This document shows, in pieces, positions 1 through 23,600 of a stretch of 64,000 nt of DNA; within the stretch, counting starts at the first letter, position 1; each line of letters opens with the position of its first letter. Source of the DNA: Owenia fusiformis (Eukaryota > Annelida > Polychaeta > Sabellida > Oweniidae); NCBI GenBank assembly GCA_903813345.2, contig CAIIXF020000006.1, forward strand, positions 28,343,936 to 28,407,935, given 5' to 3'. Under the pieces are notes generated by a model. That model ran no database searches. It was not told the origin of the DNA and saw only the letters and a list, made by a program, of their open reading frames with translations. The position numbers and the translations under genes are program-made.

Positions 1-2300
1 TTTTTCCCTGTTTATCTATGTTCAGGGAGCTTTGTTTTCGTATGGCTACGTACGTCCCCAAGTTCTACTTATCCGTTTTCTAAAGAGCCATGCATGTCCT
101 CTTGCAAAATTCCAGGCAAAATTAATATGAACGTCTATATATTGTGTGTTACTTGTACCACTGTCATAAACACGGTCACAATCATTGTTATCGGCATTAC
201 TTGGGTCATTGCTAACAGTTTTCTTCTTTTTGATTTGTCTCCTGTATTATAACGCTATCTGAGACTAACATAATATGTCTCGGGCGCAATGACATATTTT
301 TTTCTTTTATGGTCTTTATCTTTTTCAGATAGTGCACGCAGCTATTGAGACAATGCATTTATGAACCCGAGCACGCTCTATTTGGTGCTTTTTTCCTATC
401 ACGATAGTCTTCTTTAATTTCAGCAGGATGCTTCCCCATCTACGAAAAGTACAAGTTGATAAATGAACATATCTGTAAAGATTTGACGATAGAAAATGTG
501 TGCAATAAAATTTATCAATTACGTTACCATCGGTAACGTAGTTTATGACATAGAAAACGCAAGACTATAGGTTCACTTCAAAATTAATGATAGAAAAGTG
601 TTTTTATGTTCATTTTCACATTTATACCGACTGTGTTTATGCCATAGATAACATCAAATTAACACTACATCTTCTTTTAACAAGAGAGATACTATATAAG
701 GTGTGATATATACCTTAAATTGTGTGGATTTACTCTAAAAAGGTGGTAGTGTTTCTTTATTCAGATTCAAATGAATATGGATACTCAAATTCCCCGCTTT
801 ATAAACTTTATTCAGAGCTAGGAGTATGGTAACCGTTATTTTCGTACTACTAGGTATCGTAAATGATGGTGTCGTAAATGATGCAAATACCCTTTTGCTG
901 GTTGTATTATATTCAAACAATGCCAATTCAGTTAAAAATACTGATCAGCCAGGGTCACTCCTACCATACAATAAGGTGATATAACATTAATATGCTCAGA
1001 CACTTATTGCCTGTGGAAACTATGATCACGTAAATGATTTTCTTATCTATAACTTCATGAAAAACGGGATTTTCTGGCCCCCAAATCTCAACGTTTCAAA
1101 TATCAACTTGTACGACGTTCTATTAAGTATTCAAATTGGAATCCAGATACGTTTATGGCACATATAAAACATTAATTTTTCACCAGTTTTTATATGATTT
1201 ATAGCACAAGGGGGTTGATATAAAAAAAGTCTGGCGACATTTGTCAAGGAACATTTTCAACATGGTAAAAATGTCAAAATGATAGTTTCTGTCATTTAAC
1301 CAGAAGCTGGGATCGTCTTGTGTATAAAACACCACTTTATATGGGATGTTACGCATGAAAAATGTTCTAATTGCACCATACAATCCTGATTTTTGATATG
1401 GCGACAGTCACGTAACTGATGAATAGCCCTATTCTAGTACATATAATAAAATAGGTGTAACTGAGAAATTATATATTACATATGTGCTAGGTAGAGGGTC
1501 ATATGTACTATTTATATATACAACAAAAAGTGATGTTGGTAATGTAAATGCTGAGATTGAGCCCTGGGACATCGATTTTGCATTCTTATTGAGAATGGGT
1601 GTATAGTATCTACAACTATTTTTGATCTTATGAGTATTGGATATCATTATTTTCAATTTTTCTTCAACATGTATTTTAATGACTTCAGTATGAATGGAAT
1701 GTCCCTCGGAGTTGTGGTCGTTGATGAGGAATTGGCCATTGAACTGTGTGGATGCTGTTTATTCCCATATTAGGTTATTGTCTTGGGATATTCAGGTTTG
1801 ATTTTTGTTTGCCAGTTTTACACTTTACAGTTTGCTTTTCCCACTAGGTTGCTTTACACTTTTTTCCTTTCTCATTTGTCATTTTTGTTTATATTTAGTA
1901 AGGATATGATACCCAGGTCTCTCCTTCTGTGTGATCACCTAATTAATTCAACTGCATGAAGAACATTTCGTTGACATGATGCACAGTGAAAGGTTTTCCA
2001 CACATTTACATTTTCGTTTAAAAGAGCTTTAATTCCGTTATATACTCAGATCAAGGCCAATTTAGCATACATTTCGCTCTCAAAAATCACTGTGCAATAA
2101 TGGATTTCAAAGAAATGTTTGACGCTTTCAATAATCTTTTTTCTTTTTGATGAAATGTAGTTATTTATTCTAAAAATCAATCGATGTCATACACAAAATG
2201 CATTTAAGTGGTATAAAGTACAGAAACAGAGTAAAAATATGTATTTTAGAATATCACCATGTGTTACCCCATTGTAGCGCCTCTTGCCCATGTTTCTATC
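1..2300. other. Gene-free left flank
   Basis: No exon with splice sites or recognisable protein similarity is visible on either strand. Open frames are short and AT-rich. The only clear structure is a near-perfect palindrome at about 520-540 (TACGTTACC, 3-base loop, GGTAACGTA). Around 2180-2310 is a block related to sequences at 3370-3500 and 3655-3790, which I treat as an old dispersed repeat. Confidence 0.5.
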
Positions 2301-3790
2301 AATATAAAACATGATATCAGATAAAACAACAATACAATAAATTTAATGATATCCCGGTTAGTATCGCTTTGCATTTGTTCGATACACTTATTCTGCCGAT
2401 TCTAAATTATGGTTCTGAGATATGGCTAGATCATAAACAAATGAAGACAATTGAAACAATCCATCTTAAGTTTTTAAAATCTGTTTTATGTGTAAAACCT
2501 CAGACATCAACACATGCAGTTTATGGTGATTTAGGCCGTTATCCATTGTATATAAAATTTGAAATACAACTATTAAAATATTGGATTAGACTCCTGAGAC
2601 TATGCCCAAGTAATATATTATCTGAAACATATAAATATGAGCTTGAGTTACACAATCTTGGGTTTCCCTCATGGGCATCCAGAATTTTTAAAATACTGGA
2701 AAAATGTGACATGTTAGAATACTGGGACAATCAGGAAATACCTGATGAGAAAATATTTTTAAAGGATGTAAATAGCACTTTGATGAGACAGTATCGTGCC
2801 GATTGGCAAAATGCTATTTTGTGTGCACCGATACTTAGAACATATTGTAAATATAAAACTAAATTTGAATGTGAATCATATTTAAAGTTAGACAATAGAA
2901 AGTATAGGCATTGTATTGCAAGATTTAGACTAAGTTCACACCAGTTGCATATTGAGACTGGGAGGCATTGTAAACCTGCCCCTAAACCTCTAAATGAGAG
3001 AAAATGTTCAACATGTAATTCTATTGAAGATGAAGAACACTTTCTCACAAGATGTAAAAAATATGTAACTCTTAGAGAATGTTTGTTTTCGAAATTAAAA
3101 GAAATTATTCCAAGTTTTGATTGTGATGACCCAGATATTTTTAAAAGGTTAATGGCTACTGAACACTTGAATGTTCAATTATACATTGGAAAATTTATAT
3201 ATCATGGATTCAAAATTTAAGTGTATATGTTTAATAGTGTGCATCACACTGTATAATAATTATTATTTGTAGTTAGAATAGTTGTAGTAGTAGTTTGTAG
3301 TGTTTTAGTGACTAATGTATCATGTTACTGATATAAATTGTCAATAAAGGATATAATAATCATACACCAAATATGCATTTATGTCAAATTATGTGGTTTA
3401 AAATACAGAAAAATAGTTAACATTCTCCTTAGAATACCACCTTGTGTAACCCCACTTTACTGCCTTTTGTCCCTGTTTATATCAATATAAAAGGTAGCAT
3501 GTAACCTTCCTTGTAACATGTGTAAAAGTTTCAAGAAAATCAGTAAAGTGGTTTTCCTGGAATCACAATGACAATATTTATCTGAAAAAATTCCAAGATG
3601 GCCGCCGCAAAGTTAATCAGCTCTAGAACTTCTTACCATGTAACATGTGTGAAAATTTGAAGTAAATCCGTCTAATGGTTTACCTGGAATCGTGATGACA
3701 AGAAAGTGAGACTTCAGAATGCCACCTTGTCTAACCCCGTTTTAGTGCCTTTTGCCCCTGTTTACATCAATAGAAGAGGTGTTTTCTTTA
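2180..3790. repeat. Three diverged copies of a dispersed repeat flanking the LINE fragment
   Basis: Related blocks lie at about 2216-2310, 3404-3495 and 3705-3775. Each contains an AGAATRYCACCWTGTSTWACCCC-like core followed by a TGCCYYTTGYCCCTGTTT-like segment. The LINE sits between copies one and two, suggesting insertion into an existing repeat array. No terminal inverted repeats were found. Confidence 0.55.
2330..3360 (+). mobile_element. 5'-truncated non-LTR retrotransposon (LINE, jockey/CR1-like) with 3' end of its reverse-transcriptase ORF
   Basis: A frame open to the stop at 3220 encodes about 295 residues resembling the region after the catalytic palm of mollusc LINE reverse transcriptases. 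It begins DIPVSIALHLFDTLILPILN, followed by YGSEIW, then a long helical connection segment (HLKFLKSVL, GRYPLYI). A terminal Cys/His motif, CSTC-x8-H-x4-C (about 3006-3053), follows. There is no genuine ATG: the frame runs in from upstream without one and the YADD catalytic core is missing, so this is a dead 5'-truncated copy. A short AT-rich tail with AATAAA-like sequence (about 3343-3350) follows the stop. The family assignment is by recognition of conserved motifs; the exact clade (CR1, jockey or RTE-related) is uncertain. Confidence 0.8.
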
Positions 3791-4284
3791 AGAGGGAAGT
3801 CTGTTCTTTCAAACGGTACAATCATTTTATGTGGGAAAGTACCGGACAACAAAACCCCTTTTCTAGAGCCCTTTTGGAAATCAGATCGGAGACTAATTCC
3901 TATATACATATATAAATAATATATGACCATTGAACTGAATCACTGCCCTTACTGCAGTTCTCCATACAACTCTGGAGTTTATACCCTTACAAAAACAAGT
4001 GAATGAAAATTGAAAGGTTAGTTATTTATGGATTATGCATGTTTCTAAAGGGATTATATGTCTCTAAATAATGAACATGGTGACACAAAAATGTCACTCT
4101 CTAATTTTGGAATGACTTTCTCAATAAAAATTGAATTTTCATGAATTTTGAGATTTAGAGATATCACATTTTCCGTCCAGGTATGCTCTTGGTGAATATC
4201 AAAAAATGTTCAAAAATACAATTTTCTGAAATTATTATTTCTGTCTTAGCCATTTTTTGAGTCATTTCTGGATTGCTTTGACAT

Positions 4285-4945
4285 ATATTATCAATAATAT
4301 ATCATTTTCATCAATAAATACCGAATATCACATCATTTTGAGTGATATCATTTTTATCGCCGAGTTGATAGCAAATATCAACACGAGTGAGCGAAGCGAA
4401 TGAGTGTTGATATTTGATATCTACGAGGCGATAAAATGATATCACGAGAAATTATGTGATATTGGGTTTATCCCATGATTACAATCACCTTGTGATGTTC
4501 TGATCCAATTTCCAGGACATTGGCAGACAATATAAACTAGAAATTAGAATATCAATTGAATATTTGAAACACTTTATTTTAACAATTAAAAGTAAATAAC
4601 ATGATATAGTTCGTCATAAATACCATTTTTAATCGTTAGTTAGCAGCCTTCTAATCAAATTATATACACAATCGTAATTCAATACACCAATGAAACTTAA
4701 AGAGACTAAATTAACGGACCTATTTTCTCAAAAGAGAATAAATTATCTGACCTAATTTCCAACAATATTGTGACGCGAAATGCAAATGTGATATCACACG
4801 GATATGCGTGAGATAAACGATATCACACGCATATGAGTTTGATAAACGATTTTCTGGAAAATATCACACGGATTTCAATAATATCAGAAATATCAATAGC
4901 AGTTATTGTACAGATAACACATTAATCGTGGGATAATATATCATA
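4285..4945. mobile_element. Foldback/MITE-like cluster rich in GATATCAC hairpins
   Basis: A strong inverted repeat at about 4340-4445 pairs TGATATCATTTTTATCGCC with GGCGATAAAATGATATCA, with a second nested hairpin (ATATCAACAC / GTGTTGATAT). Further GATATCACACGG and GATAAACG repeats continue to about 4945. It looks like a decayed non-autonomous foldback element. I could not find a target duplication. Confidence 0.5.
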
Positions 4946-5354
4946 TCTACCCATTTTTCTTAAGTCAAATCTGATGAACTTATTCACTTATCGGGTACAA
5001 TTTAAGAAAGACAGATTTTCGAAGTTACATTTCTGAGTGATTTGGTTTCAGAGTATGCCTCCACAGAAAATTAGATATCTCTAAATTTCCAAGTTGTTGA
5101 TGCTACGCATGCATACCAATCATTCATGCACTGAACACTCTATCCACACATAAAAAATCATGAAAATATTCCTAATTATTGAGAAAGTTATACCAAAATT
5201 AGTGGGTCACATTTTTTGTGTCACCCTGTCCATGAATTATCATTCATAATGCAAATGAAAGAATATATATATGAAAAGTTAAATTCAATTTTTCTACATT
5301 GAATTGTACTGTATAATCTATTTAACAAATCTGTAAATGTAATACACTGTTTAA

Positions 5355-5550
5355 CTACAGTAAAATTTTAAATGTTTGGAACTACTTTGAATCTAAAGAA
5401 TAAGCACATTATTACTATCTGAAATATACAAAAGTTAAGGACTTGTACATATGTTTCCATTTTTTCATATACTGTTGCAATATAGTCATTTGATTGCTTA
5501 TTTTTTAAATTCAAAGTAGTTCCAAACATTTAAAATTTTATTGTAGTGTA
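5355..5550. mobile_element. MITE with about 40-50 bp terminal inverted repeats
   Basis: The left arm, from CTACAGTAAAATTTTAAATG at about 5355, and the right arm, ending at about 5548, are near-perfect reverse complements across the shared segment TTTGGAACTACTTTGAA. The interior is about 100 bp with no coding potential. The target duplication is unclear. Confidence 0.7.
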
Positions 5551-5639
5551 TTCCTTCAGTCATATGTAATACCTGGATGAATCAAGCTGCATTATGATTC
5601 ATGATCTATATTCTTAATTTGATTGTTTGTTGATATATT

Positions 5640-6060
5640 CTCAGCTATGCCCTTTTATGGGTATTATCTGTAGATACATGTACTGCCATATATGGTAATG
5701 TCATGTGACACTCTTTTTATAGATTACTATTCATGAGTTCTATTATGCCCTCTTATGGGTATTTAATGTACGAATCAAACAACCATAAACCTTTAGCTAC
5801 ATGAGAGAACTACTATAGTATAATTTCATCTGACACTTAAGATTACTAATCATGAGTTCTGCTATGCCCTTTTATGGATATTTTTGTGCTAATATCAAGT
5901 ACCAACAACCATAATACATGTATAAACATCTACCTCAATGTACTACCATATTATATTGCCATTTCGTCTCACACTATATTTATACAGGTTGTGATTAAGT
6001 GGTTCAAAGGTAACACAAGGCTAGTAATACAAAAGTACACATATTCATGCACATACCATA
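5640..6060 (+). repeat. Three diverged copies of an about 110-bp repeat upstream of the esterase promoter
   Basis: The phrase TATGCCCTYTTATGGRTAT recurs at about 5646, 5745 and 5864. It is accompanied by ATTACTATTCATGAGTTCT or ATTACTAATCATGAGTTCT and by AACAACCATAA. The array ends about 30 bp before the esterase TATA box, so it occupies the proximal upstream region. No regulatory role can be claimed from sequence alone. Confidence 0.55.
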
Positions 6061-6085
6061 TCTCTGATATAATGTGCTAATACCA

Positions 6086-6096
6086 TATATATAAAA
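6086..6096 (+). promoter_or_regulatory. Putative TATA box of the carboxylesterase gene
   Basis: TATATATAAAA lies 68-78 bp upstream of the proposed start codon at 6164. With usual spacing, transcription would begin near 6115-6125. A TCAGT initiator-like motif at 6138-6142 is an alternative. The assignment rests on position and match only. Confidence 0.5.
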
Positions 6097-6163
6097 GCCG
6101 CGATTGGAATATAGGCCATAAAGCACAATAATCAATATCAGTGCAGTTATCTGAAGTTGAGAA

Positions 6164-16953
<10,790 letters not shown>

Positions 16954-17087
16954 GGAATTATTGAAGTTGAAAAGGACAAAATTAAAAAGACACAATCACA
17001 ATCAAATCAAGGTTACAACAGGGTGTCGTCCTCTAGGTGGGATAATGTAATGACACTTGATGACAAGTTGCTACTTCAGGCTCAGCT

Positions 17088-17330
17088 GTTGTGGGTAGGC
17101 TTTACAACTCAGGGGTAGAGCTTCAGACCGGAGCGGAAGGTCCTGGGTTCGATTCCCGCATGGGGCATTGAATTTAGCACACTCCCTTTCATGTCCAGTA
17201 TCTGGCTTGTTGCACTACAGCTCCCTGGAATAGCTGCCTCAGGGTCTTTACAGAGTTGCAAATAGCAGGGTAATTCCTACCTATTTCAACAACATCGTAT
17301 AAACATAGTGTACATGACCTATTAACTGAT
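17088..17330 (+). mobile_element. tRNA-derived SINE
   Basis: A tRNA-like head has an A-box-like segment CTCAGGGGTAGAGC (17109-17122) and a good B box GGTTCGATTCC (17146-17156). A non-tRNA body follows (CACTACAGCTCCCTGGAATA region). The arms do not fold into a complete acceptor stem, so this is a SINE and not a functional tRNA. It lies just downstream of the esterase stop, probably within its 3' region. Confidence 0.7.
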
Positions 17331-17570
17331 TGAGGTTCAGGGGAAACATCCCTCTAATCTGTTATTTTTTAAACAGTGACTCTATTAACCAAAGTCCCCT
17401 CTGAGAACATGTAGAACTAAGACACTACCACCAACATCACTACAAATGTGTTTTCTTTTATAACTAGACCATACCATTTCCGTTAATTTACACAAATAAT
17501 CAACCAAAGGTACAGGTGCATGAAGACAGTTTATAAAAGGAGGTTTGCAAAGTAATGATTAACAGAATTT

Positions 17571-17576
17571 AATAAA
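17571..17576 (+). terminator. Candidate poly(A) signal of the esterase gene
   Basis: AATAAA about 620 bp after the stop codon is a plausible polyadenylation signal. No transcript evidence, and other sites could be used. Confidence 0.3.
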
Positions 17577-17929
17577 TAACTTGATGTATTCCATACCTAC
17601 TGAGGTTCTAGTAACATAACTTGCGGGAATTCATAGTGTATGTAGGGAGCTATTGCCAAGGTGGGGGACCTGGATGGGTACACGCTGTATCCATCGTATC
17701 CATCCCGGTCCCGATCCTGAAAAGTGAACTCAAGTTTCGTTTTACTAATATGCTGTATATTTTAACTTTTTAATATCAATTCATTGATATGGTCCAGCAA
17801 TATATCAGCGAAAATTTCACAAACTTAAAAACTACTTTTTAAGACTAAGAAAATGTGTACCTTTTGAGTACGTTTTTGAATTTTGGAACTATGAGGTATA
17901 ATATACCTAGAGCCTCAGTAGGTATGGAA

Positions 17930-18280
17930 TACATCTGTCATGTACAGTCAGTCTCGGATACAGAGTTTATCTCTTATCTATCCTATGCCAAGTAGTTTTA
18001 GGGAGATAAGCTGGTAAGATATATCTATCCTGATTTTGAGGTTTCCATATCCAGAACCTCCATATCTCGAAGGCATATCTTCCCGCTTTGAAAAAAATGT
18101 TGAAAAAAAATTAGAAAAAATGTTGAATTTTTAGGAAACTCCACTGGGTATTGGACAAAGCAGTTATGTACAGTCGGTATGGATATGGGGTTTATCCCTC
18201 GTGAGATATGCACATTTACCTTCGGTCCCTCAGGTAGATATGTATATTTACCCCATATCCAAAACCTCCCAGTACATAAT
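17930..18280. repeat. Repeated and partly inverted module between the genes
   Basis: A TGTACAGTCRGTMTSGGATA phrase appears at about 17940 and 18167. Both copies are linked to segments with CCATATCCARAACCTCC (about 18045 and 18254). No ORF. The remaining 17577-18580 stretch shows nothing else recognisable. Confidence 0.4.
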
Positions 18281-18580
18281 TCTTATATTTTTATGTCTCG
18301 AGTTTTTTTTATTTTAAAAAGCCCCTTGATTATAATAGTGGAATAACTTTGTCTAATGAATAAAATAATAAAATATAAAAACTTTTTTGTAACTCTTCAA
18401 AATAAAGTGTCTTAAAGTAAAATTGTAATTCACTAATTTAAACCTGGACTTGACATCTAACAGTTGTTTTAACGAGATGCTATTAGTAATACAGTCATAT
18501 TGTGTTATAAATATACAAACACATAATTTTATCACTGTTCAACAATAAAAGCATTACTGTAGCTCTTTCAGTTTAGTATA

Positions 18581-19477
18581 GGGTGTCTCAAAAAATGTAC
18601 CCAAAAGTATATCAACAGCACGGATAAACCAATCAATATTTTCAGACATCTTTTGAATGGTCATGGAGCCAAAGCATATAACTGTTCTCCCCAATACACA
18701 GTTTTTAGTTCAGTCTTGCCTTTTTGATGCTTTTACCCTTATCTTTTTACACATGATCAATGTAACCTCATATTTTAATGACAGCCTGAATCCTTACTGC
18801 TACATTGTTCATCACATTTGATAATGGTTCTGGTGGAATGTTTTGTATTCCTCTTCGGATGTTGTCCTTGTGTTGTGTATTGGGGAAAAAACTTACATGC
18901 TTTGGCTACATGACTATTTAAAGCAGATATGAAATGGTATTTTTAACCTAAAGGAATCAATATGATTTTTTGATAAATGTATTTGGACATGTTTTCTCAT
19001 CAGTAGTGTGAAAATTATTTCACTCTAACAATCGTTATAGCTGCTTAATAAGAAATATTCGAATTGGTTGTGACGTTATTGGCCCCCACGTGATCTCTCA
19101 CTGGTCCCCAGGTGGCCTGTTTTGGTCCATTAGATCATGATGCCAAAATGTTTTGTTATTTGTTTACACAACAATCCTATGGTTGCCGTGACATTGTGAT
19201 TACTAAGGAACCAATAAACCAAAGCTATATTTTGTATATGACGTTACTAATCAAGTGGGGGCCAATTTGATTGATCAGTTAGTTTTACTTCGTTATCTAA
19301 CATTTATTTTATAATGGCTATCGCAAGAACTCTACGTTGAGCTTACAATGGAGAAAACCACATTTTTGTAGCTGCAAGTTGAGAAAAGCTATTTCAGTTG
19401 TCCTTTAATATGACTTATTTATAGATTGGTTTATCTGTGCTGTAGATATACTTTTGAGTACATTTTTTGAGACATCC
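18581..19477. mobile_element. Decayed Tc1/mariner-like element, TA target site
   Basis: Inverted ends of about 57 bp (GGGTGTCTCAAAAAATGTAC at the left, its near-complement at the right) are flanked by TA on both sides. An internal inverted segment contains TGTGTATTGGGG. On the - strand about 18880-18770 encodes QHKDNIRRGIQNIPPEPLSN-like sequence, resembling the C-terminus of mariner/IS630-type DDE transposases. The copy has lost the catalytic core and is non-autonomous. Confidence 0.75.
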
Positions 19478-19914
19478 TACAAATGATGATTCACTTATAA
19501 TTTTTACCACGCATGTAGAAACACTCTTTTATACTCTTAGTAATTCACCAATGGCAGAATCGCAACATGCCAGGGTTTACCAGTACTCCTTTTCAACCTT
19601 TGTTAACAATCCAACCAATGTGATAATCTTCAGGGATTTGGAATTAAAGAATATGGTTGTTTAAATAGTTATCTTTCATCTAACATTTCATTCATGTTTA
19701 CATTAAATTGCCATTAATGCTGTAAAAACAACCTCCCGAGGACTGTAAATGGTATTTGTCATGGTAATGGAAAGGGGGTAACAATCAGAAAGATTTTAAC
19801 ATATTTGGTCATATCCAACTTACCACATTTATACAGGACGTATAATCTTTCATATTCTGGACATAGTGCAATTTACCTTTTTTGGTAATGAGAGTAATAA
19901 TGAATTAATTAAAA

Positions 19915-20815
19915 AATAGGACCCACGGTCCTGTGCTCACACAGTTTATGTACATTCTGACTTTCAAACAAGAATATTGATTTGGATTTGTAGTCTCGAA
20001 CTTTGAGAAACTTAGATAGTACAGTTGTGTGATCTAGTATGATGACCTTTGACCTTGAAAATTTTACTTATTCAGAGCTCAGTAAGGTCTTTTGTGATTA
20101 ATTTGAAAAATCAACTTTTTTGACCTTTGGAAGGTCACTGAAGGTCAAATCCTAAAACTAATGTCAGATTTGAACTCCTGGCAACTTGTAGATGATTTTC
20201 AAAAATAATTTGGTCAAATTGAAGCAAGTTGAAAAATAACTTATTTTTACTGTTTTTTGACGTCAAATATCTCAAAAACTGTAAACACTTGATGCTGACA
20301 TATATTGAGCAATATGTAGGGAATGCTTAAATCTAGTAATGATGTAATTCTTTGCAAGAAATGATCAAGTATAAGGCAAACTTAGAGAAACTTGTCAATC
20401 AGAAAACCTGCCATTGACTTTATACATGAGAAAGTTTCCTGAAAATGACTGAGTCCTACTTTTTGTCAAATTTTATAGAGTAAACACCAAAAACTGTAAT
20501 TCCAGGAGCTTTGAAATCTTCAGAGAACATAGGTGGCATATACAGCAACTACTACAAGTTATTTGAAAGTTCTACTTCAACAAAGTGTCTAGTATTTACA
20601 GAAAATTTGACTTTTTGACGTCAAAATCAGCAATTTCTCGGAAACCGAGCAAACTTGGGAAATGGCGATGATAGGTCAAATAGGCATTATAGATGGATAT
20701 GCATAAAATGAAAGTGCATGTGACTCAATCCGAATAGCAGTTTTAATTTGTGCGGCCAATGTTGACGGACGGACACCTGGTCGATCCCATAGGCTCACTG
20801 TGTGAGCCAATAAAA
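19915..20815. mobile_element. Hairpin-ended repeat element (type H), copy 1
   Basis: Starts with a hairpin (AGGACC-cac-GGTCCT, 19918-19932) followed by GTGCTCACACAG. Ends with hairpin GGCTCAC-tgt-GTGAGCC (20792-20808) and AATAAA. The segment after the 5' hairpin is complementary to the 3' hairpin arm. The interior is rich in GACCTTTGACCTTGAAAATT-like phrases shared with the elements at 44262-47218. Confidence 0.65.
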
Positions 20816-20929
20816 AACATAAATAGATGATTTTAATTACATCAACAAACTTGCTGAGCAGCTGGTTTTATTTCCATATTACAATAGGCTAGAGTTCCAC
20901 CTACACATTTATAACACATTATATAACCA

Positions 20930-21110
20930 AACATTGCCATGGAGACATGTATGCCCATGCTAACTCGTGTAACCATAGGAATGCAAGTCACCATGGAGAC
21001 ACATGAAACTATAAAGAGACATTACCCATTGAAACACATGTCTCCATGTTGTCACATGTCACCATGGCGATGCATGTAGACATTAATGGAGACATGTATC
21101 CACCATGTTG
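20930..21110 (+). repeat. Imperfect CCATGGAGACACATG repeats
   Basis: Short phrases such as CACCATGGAGACACATG and CCATTGAAACACATGTCTCC recur irregularly. Low-complexity, non-coding. Confidence 0.5.
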
Positions 21111-21903
21111 CCATAACAAACTTATGTAGTCAGTAAGCCATGTTTTATTGTATAAAGTACAATCACAAGGTTTTCATTCATAGTGTTTTGTTTTGAACAA
21201 TCAAAATTCCTATTTTTACTAACATTTAAGTCTACCACTATTGTGAATCAGCCCAATATCTCTCCTTTTGTTTAAAATCCAAAAATGCACTGGCTTGCTT
21301 CAAATGAGAACACAAGCAAATTTAAACATTAAAACACCATCTTTTTTCATGTGTTTAGAACACTAATTAATAAACCAGACAACTGTAGAATTACGTCCTC
21401 AACTAACTTTTTAAAGCCTAATCCTGATGCATATATAACAGTGTAAATAATTCAAAATGCCCGTCATTCAGTTTAGGCATTATATATGATTTCTCATATT
21501 TTTTTTCATTTTGCCGAGGGCTGATTTACAAGATGGGAATTAATGAATATGCTTTTAGGAAAATAATACACACAAATAAATTGAAACCAATAATACAACT
21601 AACCTTTAATTGGTTTGGGGAGTCATTTTATTATCAGCATATCAATACAATAACTTTAATCATTTGATTTATCTAAACTTTACAATATCAAAAGCACAAA
21701 TAAATAAACAAAAATTTTGTTGAATTTTATGTGAAAAAAAAACGTCAATGATTTTCACTTTTCACTGCATTTTAATTATGATAATTTGTGACTCTACTGT
21801 GTGTGACTGAAATGTGTATGGCTATCACATGCTCTCTAACTTATTAGAAGTTCTCTAACTTACTAGTGCAACATCTGCTATTGTAGGCCTGGAGTGATAA
21901 ATA

Positions 21904-21961
21904 CCTAAGAGTCGGGTGGTAACAAAATAATAAATTAAGAGGAGAGACCGCCCGACTCTTC
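21904..21961. repeat. Hairpin: AAGAGTCGGGTGGT / ACCGCCCGACTCTT
   Basis: Two 14-nt arms with one mismatch separated by about 28 bp. Could be a small foldback. Function unknown. Confidence 0.55.
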
Positions 21962-22125
21962 AGTACACCTGGTGGACACAATATGATGGAGTCACGTTTT
22001 TCATGCTTAATATTTTATATTATATTACACTTGTTAGAAATCATGAAGAAATACTGTTGTTTATACAAAATCTATTTACACATCCATGAAGCCGTTCCCG
22101 TGTAACAATTCTGAATTCATCCATA

Positions 22126-22402
22126 CAAGGAGGATTGGCTCCCAGAGTGCAACATCCATATTCTGTCCCATATATGGAGATGTTGTGATTCAAAATTTGA
22201 ATTCAAACAGCCGCCATTTTGTTCACTTCAACATTTGAATCATGAATTATGGTCTTATTTCTAAACGAAAAATTCCAAAACTTGCAAGACATGATCGAGA
22301 TATTGGTTCGATTCTTTTGGACTTCTTCTTTTGAATTTATAGACATTTTGACATTTCTTTTTGAAAATATCGAGTTTCGATCCTGGGAGCCAATCCTCCT
22401 TG
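22126..22402. mobile_element. hAT-like MITE, 277 bp, 8-bp target duplication
   Basis: Perfect 20-bp inverted ends (CAAGGAGGATTGGCTCCCAG) are flanked by identical 8-bp CATCCATA (22118-22125 and 22403-22410). An 8-bp duplication with CA-starting ends is typical of the hAT superfamily. No transposase. Confidence 0.9.
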
Positions 22403-23239
22403 CATCCATATAATCTTGTATAGTAAGAGGGGAATCCCCTAGAATTCATACATGAAGCTATCTCCATATTAAGATGAGCCACTATAGGTTCATCTAATAA
22501 TCTCTACATAGATATGATCATCTATGAATTCTGGGATTTCCCTCCTCTTATACTGGGTGAACCAAAATATTGATTGGCTCTTTGTTACGTTTAGAATGGC
22601 TTCATGGGGGTGTTTCAAGACTTCCAAAAGAAGAAAACATGAAATAACATGAGCACCAGGACACTGTCATGCAGAGCAAATGTCCCCCAGATATTTACAT
22701 TAAGATCTGACACCCCTTCATTGCACGATAAACTAGATCACTGTACAACAAAATTCACCATCCAGTTCGTCCAGAACAGGGGTGCAAGATTATAATAATT
22801 ACCATTACCCTAACTACCCTCTGTGTTACAATGGACCAGCCTATTATCCTGTTAGAAACAGTCTAAGTAGATTGACCAGGGGTGGCAGATTGTCTTTATA
22901 AACCGACATGATTTAAAGCAAGAAAATAAAAGTGTTTTAAATGGGAACATGGCAAACTTGAGAAAATAATGCAGCAAACAATTCGCAAAGACCTCAGCAG
23001 TGTACGTGACTAAATTATAAATGCATTCAGATTAAATGGTCCACCATTTTTAGGGTTTTCCATTATTCCTACCAAGACAGGCTGAATTAATTTTCAAATA
23101 AAAACATACTGCAATAAAATATAAGGTTAGAAGCTGTGATGTGTCATTGTATTTTCAAGTTTGCCATTTTACACTGGGGTTTTATCTTCATATTACACTG
23201 GGATAGTCATGCTTCAGTACAGAATCCTTAACTGTCACA

Positions 23240-23475
23240 TTTTTATCATAAAAGACCTATATGTGTAACACATGACGTATGTGTGCAACACAAGACCCAT
23301 GTGTAACACAGAACCTTTGGAATTCACGCAGGACCTATGCATGTAACAAGGGACCTCTGCATATTACACAGAACCTATGCATGTAACACATGACCTAAGC
23401 AAACTAACACAGGACCAATGCAACTTACACAGGACCTATGCATGTAACACCTGACCTATGCAACTTACATAGGAC
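23240..23475 (+). repeat. About 20-bp imperfect tandem repeat
   Basis: Units of the form GTAACACAGGACCTATGCAT are repeated about ten times with variation. Immediately followed by a CAGTAAAACCTG-type fragment (23503-23600). Confidence 0.6.
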
Positions 23476-23502
23476 TGAAGAACTAGACCCATGCTTCAGA
23501 AT

Positions 23503-23600
23503 TGTACAGTAAAACCTGTGGGAGTGGACCTTGTCTACTTCAGCATTATTCTAAATAAAATGGTTCCAGAGAGCAGATCCATCAACAGGTGTTACTGTAT
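23503..23600. repeat. CAGTAAAACCTG-family short element
   Basis: Starts ACAGTAAAACCTGTGGGAG and ends ACAGGTGTTACTGT, the same inverted-end pattern as 7514-7676. Confidence 0.6.

Noticed and set aside
17098-17168. tRNA gene
   Set aside because: Good B box but no complete cloverleaf or acceptor stem, and a SINE body follows; called a SINE head.
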